Shown here: piece after piece, positions 57,401 to 62,869 of the stretch | Numbering within the stretch: the first letter of the stretch is position 1 | Layout: each line of letters starts with the position of its first letter | Source: Bradyrhizobium sp. CER78 | GTDB lineage: Bacteria > Pseudomonadota > Alphaproteobacteria > Rhizobiales > Xanthobacteraceae | Direction of reading: 5' to 3' | Length of the DNA stretch: 64,000 nt | Assembly (NCBI RefSeq): GCF_029846235.1 | Contig: NZ_JARVWP010000014.1 | Span: 45,001 to 109,000 of the forward strand | Program-made: the position numbers and the translations under genes | Notes under the pieces: model-generated | Told to the model about the DNA's origin: nothing | Databases searched by the model: none | What the model saw: only the letters and a program-made list of their open reading frames with translations

Positions 57401-58076
57401 CTCGAACGTGGTGACGGTCTCCGGGCAGACCTTTGCCGCATCGAGCCTGTTCAGCGCGACCGACGCGGATGGCGATACCATAACGAAATATGCGTTGTGG
57501 GATTCCAACACGAACGGGGCCTGGATCGTCAACAACGCAACGGTGAAGGCAAATACCGAGATCGACGTCACCGCGGCACAGCTTGCTACGGCGATCTATC
57601 AGGCCGGCTCGGGCACCGATCAACTCTGGATCCGGGCCAATGACGGCATCGCGTGGGGGGCCTGGCAGCCCTTCAACGTGACGGGCGAAAGCTCAACCAG
57701 CGCCACCATCGCAGCGGGCGCCACGCTGGAATTGCCGGGGGCTTCGAACGCCGCCGTGGCGTTCCAGGGCTCTACGGGAACGCTGAAGCTCGACAATTCC
57801 GCGAGCTTCAACGGCACCGTCGCCGGGATGACAGGTTCGGACGCGATCGATTTCGCGAACATCAGTTTCGCGAACGTTCACACGCCGACCTTCAGCGGAA
57901 CCAGCACGCGCGGAACGCTCACGGTGACGGACGGCACTGTCACGGCGAGCATTGCGTTGCTGGGCAACTACATGGCCTCGACATTCACGACATCGAGCGA
58001 TGGCCATGGCGGTACCCTGGTTGTCGATCCGCCGGCGACGCAGGTCAGCCAGCTGGCGCAGCCGCAACACGCGTGA
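44667..58076 (+). CDS. Giant strand-loop-strand and cadherin-like repeat protein; predicted type I-secreted O-heptosylated adhesin
   Basis: The single uninterrupted 13.4-kb frame encodes 4469 residues. There is no signal peptide: repeats begin at residue 2 (QTISGGVTVTVSSGTETG). Residues ~1-3256 are short strand-loop-strand units of about 20 residues (typically GTTVSSGGVENVLSGG), the AIDA-I/TibA type that BAHT enzymes glycosylate. They are interrupted by four beta modules of 85-120 residues (GGKLEIDGTAMP...). Residues ~3257-4340 are ten cadherin-like repeats of about 109 residues. The C-terminal ~130 residues (LDNSASFNGTVAG...SSDGHGGTLVV) look like rhizobial type I secretion C termini; there is no autotransporter beta-barrel. 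The heptosyltransferase gene is 85 bp upstream, the exporter pair 2.4 kb upstream. Surface adhesion or biofilm function is inferred. Confidence 0.85.
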   Translation: MQTISGGVTVTVSSGTETGDTVLNGGTLIVDPGASAVGTQLSGGFIFDSGTTTGTTVYTGGQEQVDSGGVASGTTISAGGAETVLSGGTLVSGVVDAGGFLALGFNPGNGSANLAGGTASGTIVSGGGVSIQSGGLAVSTTVTGGAGSYGNVAISAGGSATSTTVGISGGLNISSGGSATGTTLSGGYEVISNGGVDSGAMILSGGNQNILSGGLSVSATVSGANSSGFFAAQFVSNGGIASGTTVGSNGLLDIAGGGTVIGETVLSGGRVTLESGALFTVSAGQTLHDVFVKSGALETIASGGIETALGSSSNNVDNGQVNVLSGGTLDHMAVNSGAILGVAGTVTSNLFVASGGVVNVLSGGLITGSGGGSGGLFTGDSGTINVMSGGQADHVVVKSGGVLNVYGTTLSNVGISAGAVETVYSGGLISGTSGSGTGVSAGATLNILAGGSAAFFAVSSGGTANIAGTVLRNQAVYTGGVENVFSGGVVTGSSGSGTNIAGGTINVASGGTLDHAALVSGGVLNINSGATAHNLTFSGLGTLNVAGTITSSATVVSGGIENVLSGGIDIGTTVSSGGQQNVYVHGTTSNTQILSGGVVTISGAGTVDLNGGATESGSVIFAGAGGKLEIDGTAMPGTVISGFGIGDTINLTGESAANITGITLSAGNVLAVATSDHGTLNLQLSPGDTFSGTFSSATDGAGTDITFIDSSAIKVSAGQTSSGLVISAGQTLDVLSGGAAIGTVLSGGTENVFGTEQGTTVSSGGQLNIDIGGVAHDLTVSSGGTLNVAGSITSNTFLLSGATENVLAGGNANGVTGSGTRVSGGTLNVLVGATLGHSTVYAGGTLNVSSGGAASFLAVSSGGTMNVAGTVTSQVAVYSSGLVVISSGGVETGAPGSGTGISGGTVSVTAGGQFSFFTINSGGLVAVDNGATIHDLSVSSGGILNLAGSQTSNASIYSGGTENVSSGGSVQSFAVSGGALNVLSGGNAQSFTLSGGSLNVSSGGQSEFFTLSSGASAAIAAGATVHDLAVSSGATLNLLGAATSNVFVTGGGALNVSAGGAISGSINPSGFFTVNVNGTVNASSGAAVGDVTVNSGGNLNLQAGASAHDVNVNNGGRLNLAGSTTSNINVFYSGLETVSSGGVASGTNVNGGELDVLSGGVANATTVNGGLLKLYSGGSLSGVSVNNFGAVELVSGASVSQLTNTTFGGGTNLEVGPGAVVSGYPVSTGLILDVLSGGLTSAITLTANGMESVLSGGTALGTVVGNAGFMQLGVPPYQGQGGAAGGTASNTTVSGGQLSVNSGGLAVSTTIAGGGAQVTSGGVASATTISNFGGMTVLSGGTAANTTVLSGGFFQIGQGPFNGILGSAGGSATGTILSGGFEAISRGGVDSGATILSGGNQNVSAGGLSIGAKVSSGGFLTAANLGATSNTQISSGGVVTISAGGIVDLNGGSTESGAVIFSGAGGKLEIDGISMPTTVVNGLAIGDTIDLTGVSMSEITSVGLGAGNVLTIATNDHGTLSIQLDPGQSFANQFGSSADGSGTDIYLVSNGAGNITVSNGQTSSGLVISNGQTLMVQAGGTVNNTVIHGGLENDSGTAIGTIVSAGSEVVYSGGVTSSATVETGGGIHISGGSAVSVTVAAAGYMEMDGGSATGTTILSGGYEAVKSGGVESGAVILAGNESVSAGGVSISAQIAGSNNSSYGVLTVSSGGAASQTQVGSFGGLTVLGGGTATGTVVSSQGYLDLGLTPFGSNAGSAGGSATGTILSGGYESIISGGVDTGARILAGANQNVLAGGESISATVSGMNAPGLLAILTVSGGVALDPTIGSGGQLAIFAGGTVSGENILSGGAIFVGSGGTYTVSSSALPGHDISVSSGGSLIVDGTTLSHVFIGSGGTETVSSGGYATGNASNFTGDTGTINILSGGKADHILVSSGGVLNVMSGALISGGTGNGTGVSAGGVVNISAGGSASNIGVSSGAIVNIAGTMLHNMGVYGGGTANVLSGGVVTGIPGSGTGISGGTVNVSSGAEFDHAALLSGGVLNISAGASAHNLTFSGSGTINVAGTITSNVTVVSGGIENVLSGGIDIGTTVSSGGTEIVLSHGTTSNTQIMAGGVLTISGGTADLGGGAAEAGSVVFVGPNGKLEIDGTAMPTTVISGLAVADTINLTGVSMSEITSVGLGAGNVLDIVTNDHGTLAIQLDPSQTFSTQFGSAADGAGTDIYLVASSGGTSGNIVVSNGQVSAGLVISGGQTLTVQSGGTALNTVLQGGIELDSGVTVGTVVSSGGQLQVSSGGHATSTTVSNGGTATVLSGGLADNLFVSSGGTLNVLGTVQSQTRVFAGGTENISSGGLISGATGSGTGVSAGGVLNVLAGGSAAHVGVSSGGTFNVFGNVLSNTAIYGGGVENVLSGGSISGASGSGTGVSGGTLNLSAGGSASYVGVSSGGVFNVAGTVLSSVAVYSGGVENVLSGGVVQGVSGGFGTAISGGTVNVQSGATATAMFVYASGALNDSGIVTNQFVLSGGVETVSSGGVASQVAVSAGGLLDILAGGSATGIGDAGRVVVEAGGTADHIIVSSGGVLSVGGTITSNTGVLAGGIETVLSGGLISGAAGSGTGISGGTINLQAGGSAFYVGVSSGGTFNVSGYVGAGAVYSGGVETVYSGGLISGGAGIGTGVSGGGILTVLAGGSAAWVGVSSGGVFNVSGTFLNNGGVYAGGVENVFSGGVVTGVTSSGTGISGGTVNVFGGGALDHATVSSGGFLNISAGGTAHHLTVSSGGTMNVAGTTTSNVVVTDSGVETVLSGGLISGTSGSGTVISSGGIVNLQAGGAAAYLTVSSGGTFNVSGTVLSNVTVSAGGVENIFSGGVVGGASGSGTSISGGTLNVLAGGSLAQVTAWSGGTLNVSAGGAAHNITVSSGGTMNVAGTITSNTLVTDTGVENVLSGGLISGVTSSGTGVLAGGILNVLAGGSAVHVGVSSGGTFNVAGQVLSNTAVYSGGIENVLSGGSISGASGSGTGISGGTLNVLAGGSASYVGVSSGGTFNVSGTVFRNVGVYAGGIENVFSGGVVTGAPGSGTAISGGTVNVFSGGALDHSTVSSGGVLNISAGATANSIAVSSGGMFNVAGAVTSNVAVFAGGTEVVSSGGSTGPVTISGGSVELQAGSVASGGITFSGSGGQLKIDGTSLSGTTISGLVLGDSIDLAGLNFVSGGSATLLPSNVLHVTEGASSFDLQLDATPGVRFGVSADSGTGTLVATRADNPPVTTAANVTAVLGETSVLASALFNFTDADGDAITQFAFWDTQGNGHWTINGVTQATNQEIDVSAANLSQVSYVFGPSGSTDTLFVRANDGTLWGSWTQFTAKAFVDTPPTVIANNSNVTAAHGQTSVAASTLFTVSDPDVGQSMTQFAFWDTGGNGHWVVNGITQLANTEIDVSAANLSQVSYVFGPTGSMPDTLYIRANDGMLWGAWTAFTATPGPDQAPVVTAQNVTATHGEASALATTLFSVTDGDHDTLTQFAFWDTGGNGHWVVNGVNQQANTEIDVSAANLSQVSYVFGPTGSAPDTLYVRANDGFLWGAWTPFTATPGPDQAPVVTAQNVTATHGEASALATTLFSVTDGDHDTLTQFAFWDTGGNGHWTVNGVTQQANTEIDVSAANLSQVSYVFGPTGSAPDTLYVRANDGYVWGGWTAFTATPGPDRAPIVTAPNVTVVAGETSAPATTLFSATDPDGDAITQYAFWDTGGSGHWVVNGVAQAANTEIDVSAANLSQVSYVFGPPGSAPDTLYIRANDGYLWGTWTAFTAPPGADQAPVVTAQNVTATHGEISALASSLFSATDADGNAITQYAFWDTGGSGHWVVNGVAQQANTEIDVSAANLSQVSYVFGPGGSPADTLYVRANDGMLWGAWTAFTATPGPDHAPVVIAPNVTVTPGETTTLASSLFTTSDADNDIMTQYAFWDTGGNGHWVVNGVAQAANTEIDVSAANLSQVSYVFGPSGAPSDTLYIRANDGFMWGAWTAFTAPSGSDHPPVVTAQNVAAIHGETSALASSLFSATDTDHNTITQYAFWDTGGNGHWVVNGVAQAANTEIDVSAANLSQVSYVFGPTGTPPDTLYVRANDGLLWGTWTAFTATPGPDHAPVVTAASATGIHDHSVAASSLFTAVDADNDAITQYAFWDTGGNGHWVVNGVAQAANTEIDVSAANLSQVSYVFGPGGSPADLLYVRANDGMLWGSWTAFSATATNQTPTVSASNVVTVSGQTFAASSLFSATDADGDTITKYALWDSNTNGAWIVNNATVKANTEIDVTAAQLATAIYQAGSGTDQLWIRANDGIAWGAWQPFNVTGESSTSATIAAGATLELPGASNAAVAFQGSTGTLKLDNSASFNGTVAGMTGSDAIDFANISFANVHTPTFSGTSTRGTLTVTDGTVTASIALLGNYMASTFTTSSDGHGGTLVVDPPATQVSQLAQPQHA
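54435..57683 (+). repeat. Ten tandem cadherin-like repeats, period 327 bp
   Basis: The word GCGTTCTGGGACAC occurs at 54552, 54885, 55212, 55539, 55866, 56193, 56520, 56847 and 57171, giving spacings of 333, then 327 six times, then 324 bp. A diverged tenth copy (TGCGTTGTGGGA) is at 57491. Units 3 to 9 are nearly identical over long stretches. Confidence 0.95.
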
Positions 58077-58095
58077 GGGCGCGAAGGATAGGCAT

Positions 58096-58126
58096 GCGGA
58101 GCCGCCGCTAGGAGTAGCGGCTCCGC
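58096..58126. terminator. Hairpin downstream of the giant gene
   Basis: Perfect 10-bp arms GCGGAGCCGC and GCGGCTCCGC with an 11-nt loop lie 20 bp after the giant gene's stop codon. No T-run follows directly. It may protect the mRNA 3' end together with the next terminator. Confidence 0.5.
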
Positions 58127-58141
58127 CTGTCGGCAGAGACG

Positions 58142-58169
58142 AAAAGGCCCGCCTCTCGGCGGGCCTTTT
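58142..58169. terminator. Bidirectional rho-independent terminator
   Basis: A 12-bp stem AAAAGGCCCGCC / GGCGGGCCTTTT with a TCTC loop has A and T tracts on its two sides. It can serve the giant gene on the plus strand and the HerA-like gene on the minus strand, which ends 50 bp away. Confidence 0.88.
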
Positions 58170-58218
58170 CCGTTTCATGCCGTGCTTCCGGAGTCCGCTC
58201 CGTGCGCCCGCGGTTCGA

Positions 58219-59730
58219 TCACGACGGCGAGCCGGCCGCCTCCGTCGCCACGTCGTCGGCATTCGGGTCGGCCGCTGCCGTCGCCCAGGCGAGCTCGACG
58301 AGGGTCACGATGCGCCGGCCGGCGCCGTCGAGCTGGCAGACGATCAGGCCCTGCTCCTCGATATAGGTCAGGAGATGCCGCGCGCGGCGCAGCGAGTGCG
58401 TGCCGTAGGCGCGGGCGATCGCGGCATCGCTCGGGCAGGGCCAGCCTTCCTTCGCGGCGCGGGCGATCATCATGAAGACGCCCTGCATGTCCTCGGGCAG
58501 GATCGCGGCGCGCAGCTGCACATCCTGCCAGGCGTCGTCTTCCGCGATCTCGGTGCCGAGCCCAGCGCGGGCGCGCGTCAACATGCGGCGGAAGTCGGTC
58601 AGCTCCGGCACCACGGCGCCGAGCCCTTCGATCCGGCAGCGCACCACGAACTCCTGATAGAGCACGCCGATGGCGCGGAAGCCGGCATCCGGCTCGGCGA
58701 GAATGGCCCGCAGGATCCGATCCAGCCGCTCACGCCGCTCGGCCAGTTGCTCGGCGCTCGGCGGCGGTTCCGCAGTCTCGGGATCGATCTCAGGCGCCGC
58801 CGGCTTGGCGGCCATCAGCTGGCTGAGCAGGTCGGGTGCCGGCGCCCGGCGCGGCGGCCTGGCCGTTGTTTCGGGCGGCGGGGCTGCGAGGATGATGGCG
58901 CGTGCGTCTTCGAGTGCAGCTTCCGGCAGCGGCATCAGCCGCGGCGCCGCGTTGCGCGGCTGCGTATCGGTTGGACCGATGCGCAGGCCGAGCGGCCGGC
59001 GCGAAAGCGCCGGGCCCAGCGCCATGAATTGACCGCGTTCGAGGTCGCGGAAGGCCTCCGCCTGTCGTCGCTCCATGCCGAGCAGGTCGGCGGCGCGCGC
59101 CATGTCGATATCGAGGAAGGTGCGGCCCATCAGGAAATTCGACGCCTCGGCGGCGACGTTCTTGGCGAGCTTCGCCAGCCGCTGGGTCGCGATGATCCCG
59201 GCCAGTCCGCGCTTGCGGCCACGGCACATCAAATTGGTCATCGCGCCGAGCGACAACTTGCGCGCCTCGTCGGACACTTCGCCTGCGACCGCCGGCGCGA
59301 ACAGTTGCGCCTCGTCCACCACCACCAGCATCGGATACCAGTGATCACGGGGGACCTCGAACATTCCGCCGAGGAAGGCGGCGGCGCGCCGCATCTGGTT
59401 CTCGGCGTCGAGCCCTTCGAGATTGACCACGGTGGAGACGCGATGAATGCGCACGCGTTCGCCTGCGACCTGCAGACTGCGCTCGGTATGGTCCTCGGCG
59501 TCGATGACGAGGTGGCCGAACCGCTCGGCCAGCGTGACGAAGTCGCCCTCGGGGTCGATGATGGTCTGCTGCACCCACGGCGCGCTCTGTTCCAGCAGCC
59601 GGCGCAGCAGATGGGATTTGCCGGAACCCGAATTGCCCTGCACCAAGAGGCGCGTCGCCAACAGCTCCTCGAGGTCGATGGCCGCCGGGGCGCCGGCCGT
59701 CGTCTGTCCCATCTCGATCGCTACGGTCAT
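58219..59730 (-). CDS. ATP-binding protein, HerA/DUF87-type helicase family
   Basis: The 503-residue protein has Walker A GNSGSGKSH (~32-40), Walker B MLVVVDEAQLF (~134-144), GIIATQR as sensor region, and an Ala/Pro-rich linker (~270-325) leading to a C-terminal helical domain. It resembles HerA/FtsK-type ATPases annotated DUF87. No nurA nuclease gene adjoins it, so a role in DNA end processing is not supported by context. It is monocistronic. Confidence 0.8.
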   Translation of the reverse strand: MTVAIEMGQTTAGAPAAIDLEELLATRLLVQGNSGSGKSHLLRRLLEQSAPWVQQTIIDPEGDFVTLAERFGHLVIDAEDHTERSLQVAGERVRIHRVSTVVNLEGLDAENQMRRAAAFLGGMFEVPRDHWYPMLVVVDEAQLFAPAVAGEVSDEARKLSLGAMTNLMCRGRKRGLAGIIATQRLAKLAKNVAAEASNFLMGRTFLDIDMARAADLLGMERRQAEAFRDLERGQFMALGPALSRRPLGLRIGPTDTQPRNAAPRLMPLPEAALEDARAIILAAPPPETTARPPRRAPAPDLLSQLMAAKPAAPEIDPETAEPPPSAEQLAERRERLDRILRAILAEPDAGFRAIGVLYQEFVVRCRIEGLGAVVPELTDFRRMLTRARAGLGTEIAEDDAWQDVQLRAAILPEDMQGVFMMIARAAKEGWPCPSDAAIARAYGTHSLRRARHLLTYIEEQGLIVCQLDGAGRRIVTLVELAWATAAADPNADDVATEAAGSPS

Positions 59731-59895
59731 GTCCCCGACTCAAATCGTCCTTGCGGAGACGCGGCTTAACAAGCCGATCGCGCCCCGTCGAGCGAACCGC
59801 ACAACATCATCCCCAGGCACAGACGGGACGTCGATGGCGTAAGGATTGATCGGCACAGTGCGCCGTGATTTCTGTGGTCGGCCTGCCGGAGCCGG

Positions 59896-60606
59896 TCAGA
59901 CCGCGACCTTGATTCTGCGGTTCTGGCGGCCCTTGTTGTCGATCTTGACGATACGTGCGGGGCGGGACTGCCCGGTCGAGGCCAGATGGGTGCCGCCGCA
60001 GGCCTGCCGGTCGAGACCGAGGATCTCGACGATTCGAACGAGCCCGTCCTCGCCGACCGGCGGGGCGACGGCCTTGCTGCGAAACAATCCGGGGATGGCT
60101 TGCGCCTCGCTATGCGCCATGAAGGCGGCGCTCACGGCAAGGTCCTGCCGGATGATGTCGTTCAGCGGCGCCTCGAGCGCCCGCAGCGCTTCGTTGTCGG
60201 CGCCGGGCAGATCAAAATCGACGCGGAAGCTGCCGTCGTCATTGAGTTGCGCCCCGGTCAGAAGCGCGCCGCCGAACCGCGTGTAGACCAGCGCGTTGAT
60301 GACGTGGGCGAGCGTGTGCAACTCGCACATCAATGCGCGAAACGCCGGCTCGACTTCGAGCATGACCTTGCCGGAGATCACGCTGTCGTCCGGCACCGTG
60401 TGCCAGAGGCCGCGGTCGTCGCGTGCGAGCCCGGTCACCGGCAGCTCGCCGCCGGACCATCGCAGAATTCCGCGGTCGGCGAGCTGTCCGCCGCCGCCGG
60501 GAAAGAACGGCGAGCGTTCGACCAGGATGGCGCCGGGCCGCGCGTCGAGCACGTCGGCTTCGAGTTGCAGGATGTCGGGATGGTCGTGGGTGAAGGCAGG
60601 GGACAT
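59896..60606 (-). CDS. Alanyl-tRNA editing protein (AlaX-type)
   Basis: The 236-residue protein resembles the editing domain of alanyl-tRNA synthetase. It has FFPGGGGQLADRG at the N terminus and a zinc site from HTLAH (HxxxH, ~96-100) plus CGGTHL (CxxxH) near residue 203. It hydrolyses Ser-tRNA(Ala) or related mischarged tRNAs in trans. The length and the N-terminal PGGGGQ segment suggest the AlaX-M/L type. It stands alone. Confidence 0.87.
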   Translation of the reverse strand: MSPAFTHDHPDILQLEADVLDARPGAILVERSPFFPGGGGQLADRGILRWSGGELPVTGLARDDRGLWHTVPDDSVISGKVMLEVEPAFRALMCELHTLAHVINALVYTRFGGALLTGAQLNDDGSFRVDFDLPGADNEALRALEAPLNDIIRQDLAVSAAFMAHSEAQAIPGLFRSKAVAPPVGEDGLVRIVEILGLDRQACGGTHLASTGQSRPARIVKIDNKGRQNRRIKVAV

Positions 60607-60611
60607 GCCGT

Positions 60612-60708
60612 CACTCTAGAGCGTTTTCGAGCGAAGTGGATACCGGTTCGCGTGAAGAAAACGCGTCAAAACAAAAATCTAGAGCCCCGTTCCGATTCAA
60701 TCGGAACG
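60612..60708. repeat. Rhizobial intergenic element with palindrome
   Basis: TCTAGAGCGTTTTCGAGCG at the left is partly inverted as GAAAACGCG and AATCTAGAG. It is followed by a perfect 21-bp palindrome (CGTTCCGATT-C-AATCGGAACG, 60688-60708). It lies between the AlaX-type and OpgC genes, both on the minus strand. Confidence 0.65.
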
Positions 60709-60772
60709 GAATAGGCTCGAGCGCATGCGCAGCGCCGCTGACCACCCGCGTCGCCCTCGACACGCCCGCCGG

Positions 60773-61942
60773 CTATTCCGCCGGCTTCGCGGCCATTGGC
60801 ACCTGTGCTGCCGCGGTTTTGGGCGGCGCCTTGTCGACCTTCTTCGACCAGGAGCGGTAATAGGCGAGCACGGTCATCAGCACGATGCCGACAACGCTCA
60901 CCACGATCTGCATCCAGAGGCTGCCGGAGACCTCGACCAGCACGACATGCGCGACCACGGCAAGGAAGACGCCCGAGGCGAACACCTCGAGCGACTGCTG
61001 GCCGCATTTGATGATCGGCTCGAAGATCGGCCACTCGTAGCCCGGCCATTCGCGCGGCAGGAAGCGCGTCACGAAGAAGGCGAGCACCACAAAGTGCAGC
61101 ACGCGATACGGTGCGAGGTTGGTCTTGTCGTTCGGATTGAACGCATCAAAGAGCCATGCCGGCATCGCCTGGCCCAATTCCGGGAAGCGGCCCGCCAGGG
61201 TCATGACCAGCGCGAACAACAGATAGGCGCCGCCGAGCCACAGGAAGGCGCGCGAGCGGATGAAGGTGATCGATTCGCTGGCGCCGCCGAGCGCGAACCA
61301 GCCGCCGAACACGAACAGGAACTGCCAGCAGAACGGGTTGAAGTACCATGAGCCGGACGGATAGGCCGGCAGGTTCCAGCCGAAATGGCGCGCGGCGAGA
61401 TAGAGCAGGAATGAGGCTGCCAGCGTCAGATTGAGCTTCCGCAGCATCGCCCACAGCACCACCGGATACACCAGCATCAACGTGATGTAGAGCGGCAGCA
61501 CGTCCATGTTGACCGGCTTGAACGCCAGGATCAGGCCCTGATAGAGCGTCTCGGCCGGGTTCTGCATGAAGCCCGCGACGTTGAATTCGTTCTCCAGATT
61601 GGGATCGCGGTAGCGCTGCGCGAGATAGCCGATCTCGGCGATGTAGATCACGAACAGCAGGACGTGCGCGACATAGATCTGCCAGGCCCGCTTGATCAGG
61701 CGGGTAGCGCCGATCACGGTGCCGCGCTCGAGCATCATGCGCGCATAGACAAAGGACGCCGTGTAGCCGGAGATGAACACGAACAGATCGGCCGCGTCGC
61801 TGAAGCCGAAATTCTTCTGCGTGATCCAATTCACCGCGTTGTTCGGGATGTGATCGAGATAGATCGCCCAGTTGGCGAAGCCGCGCAGCAGATCGAGCCG
61901 ATAGTCGCGGCCACGCGGCGGCAGAACAGCCTTGACGTCCAT
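60773..61942 (-). CDS. opgC: OpgC-domain membrane protein
   Basis: The 389-residue protein has about ten membrane helices. The N terminus RDYRLDLLRGFANWAIYLDHIPNN and the FSDAADLFVFISGYTA segment are OpgC family hallmarks. OpgC transfers succinyl groups onto osmoregulated periplasmic glucans in the inner membrane. GGGAG precedes the ATG. In rhizobia these glucans matter for hypo-osmotic growth and plant interaction. No opgG/H or ndvB gene adjoins it, so the exact acyl donor and acceptor are inferred from family. Confidence 0.87.
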   Translation of the reverse strand: MDVKAVLPPRGRDYRLDLLRGFANWAIYLDHIPNNAVNWITQKNFGFSDAADLFVFISGYTASFVYARMMLERGTVIGATRLIKRAWQIYVAHVLLFVIYIAEIGYLAQRYRDPNLENEFNVAGFMQNPAETLYQGLILAFKPVNMDVLPLYITLMLVYPVVLWAMLRKLNLTLAASFLLYLAARHFGWNLPAYPSGSWYFNPFCWQFLFVFGGWFALGGASESITFIRSRAFLWLGGAYLLFALVMTLAGRFPELGQAMPAWLFDAFNPNDKTNLAPYRVLHFVVLAFFVTRFLPREWPGYEWPIFEPIIKCGQQSLEVFASGVFLAVVAHVVLVEVSGSLWMQIVVSVVGIVLMTVLAYYRSWSKKVDKAPPKTAAAQVPMAAKPAE

Positions 61943-62165
61943 CGGTTCGCTCCCATCCCCAGTGCCCGCGCGTCCGGCCGCGGGTTGCCCACCGCCGATA
62001 CTAGAACATGATTTCGACGGCTGTGTATTGGTTTTCCGGTAGGGAATGCCTCGACAGAAGGCCGACGCGATGTATTTGGATCAAGTCGTTCCGGCCGCCG
62101 AAGTTAAGACGTAGATGCCCCGGGGGCGCAGGGCGGGCGTTACAAGCCGGATGGGTGGAGCGCAG

Positions 62166-62780
62166 CTAATGCTGCACGAACCCGTTGTGCAGCGTCGTGA
62201 ACAGTGTCCTGCCCTTCTTCACCAGATCGTATTTGCGGCCGTAGAGCAGCCAGACCGCGGTGAGGTGGCACATCCCGCCCATCATCAGCGACATCGCGGT
62301 GTAGGGATCGAGATTGCGGCGATAGGTGCCGGCGCGGATCGCCTGCTTGATCAGCTGCACGTAGCGTAGCGCGTATTTGTCGACCGCCTTCTTGACCCGC
62401 GGTTCGGCGGCCAGCACGCTCGGCCATATCTCCAGGAAGAACACGCGGCCCCAGCTCGGATTGTCCTTGATGTACTGGAAGTTGGTCAGGAAGATGATGC
62501 GAAGCTGCTCGACCGGGTCGCCGCCCTTCGCCAGCAGCGGCTCGGTTTTCTGATACAGCGCTTCGAAATTGCCCGCGGGCACGTCGAGCACCAGCGCGCG
62601 CTTGTCCTCGAAATAGTCGTAGATGCTGGAGAGCGGTATTTTCGCCACCGCAGCGACGTCGGTGAGCGAGGTGCCGTCGATGCCCCGCTGGCCGAACAGC
62701 TTGGTCGCTGCCGAGAGGATCTGCTCGCGCCGGTCGCGGCTGCGTTGTTGCTTGAGCTTGAGCGTCGTCCCCGAAGCCAC
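62166..62780 (-). CDS. TetR-family transcriptional regulator
   Basis: The product has 204 residues from a GTG at 62780 with AGGAG 6 nt upstream; a longer frame from 62831 lacks a site. The DNA-binding domain spans ~15-62 (SLTDVAAVAKIPLSSIYDYFEDK) and the remainder is helical. Its neighbour upstream is a decayed acyl-CoA dehydrogenase gene on the same strand. TetR repressors of fatty-acid or aromatic acyl-CoA catabolism often sit beside such genes, so it may have lost its target. Confidence 0.86.
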   Translation of the reverse strand: MASGTTLKLKQQRSRDRREQILSAATKLFGQRGIDGTSLTDVAAVAKIPLSSIYDYFEDKRALVLDVPAGNFEALYQKTEPLLAKGGDPVEQLRIIFLTNFQYIKDNPSWGRVFFLEIWPSVLAAEPRVKKAVDKYALRYVQLIKQAIRAGTYRRNLDPYTAMSLMMGGMCHLTAVWLLYGRKYDLVKKGRTLFTTLHNGFVQH

Positions 62781-62869
62781 GGTCGTCTCCTCGCATCCCG
62801 CAAAAACAGTAAGGCAGCGGGATCGGAACACAAGCGCTATTGCGACGGGATACAGCCTAAGATTGCCGG

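Noticed and set aside
54435..57683. CRISPR-like tandem repeats
   Set aside because: The 327-bp units have no short spacers and are in-frame coding repeats of one protein.
44667..58076. Calling the giant protein an autotransporter (AIDA-I homologue)
   Set aside because: The repeats match AIDA-type passengers, but there is no signal peptide and no C-terminal beta-barrel. The C terminus and the neighbouring genes point to type I secretion instead.
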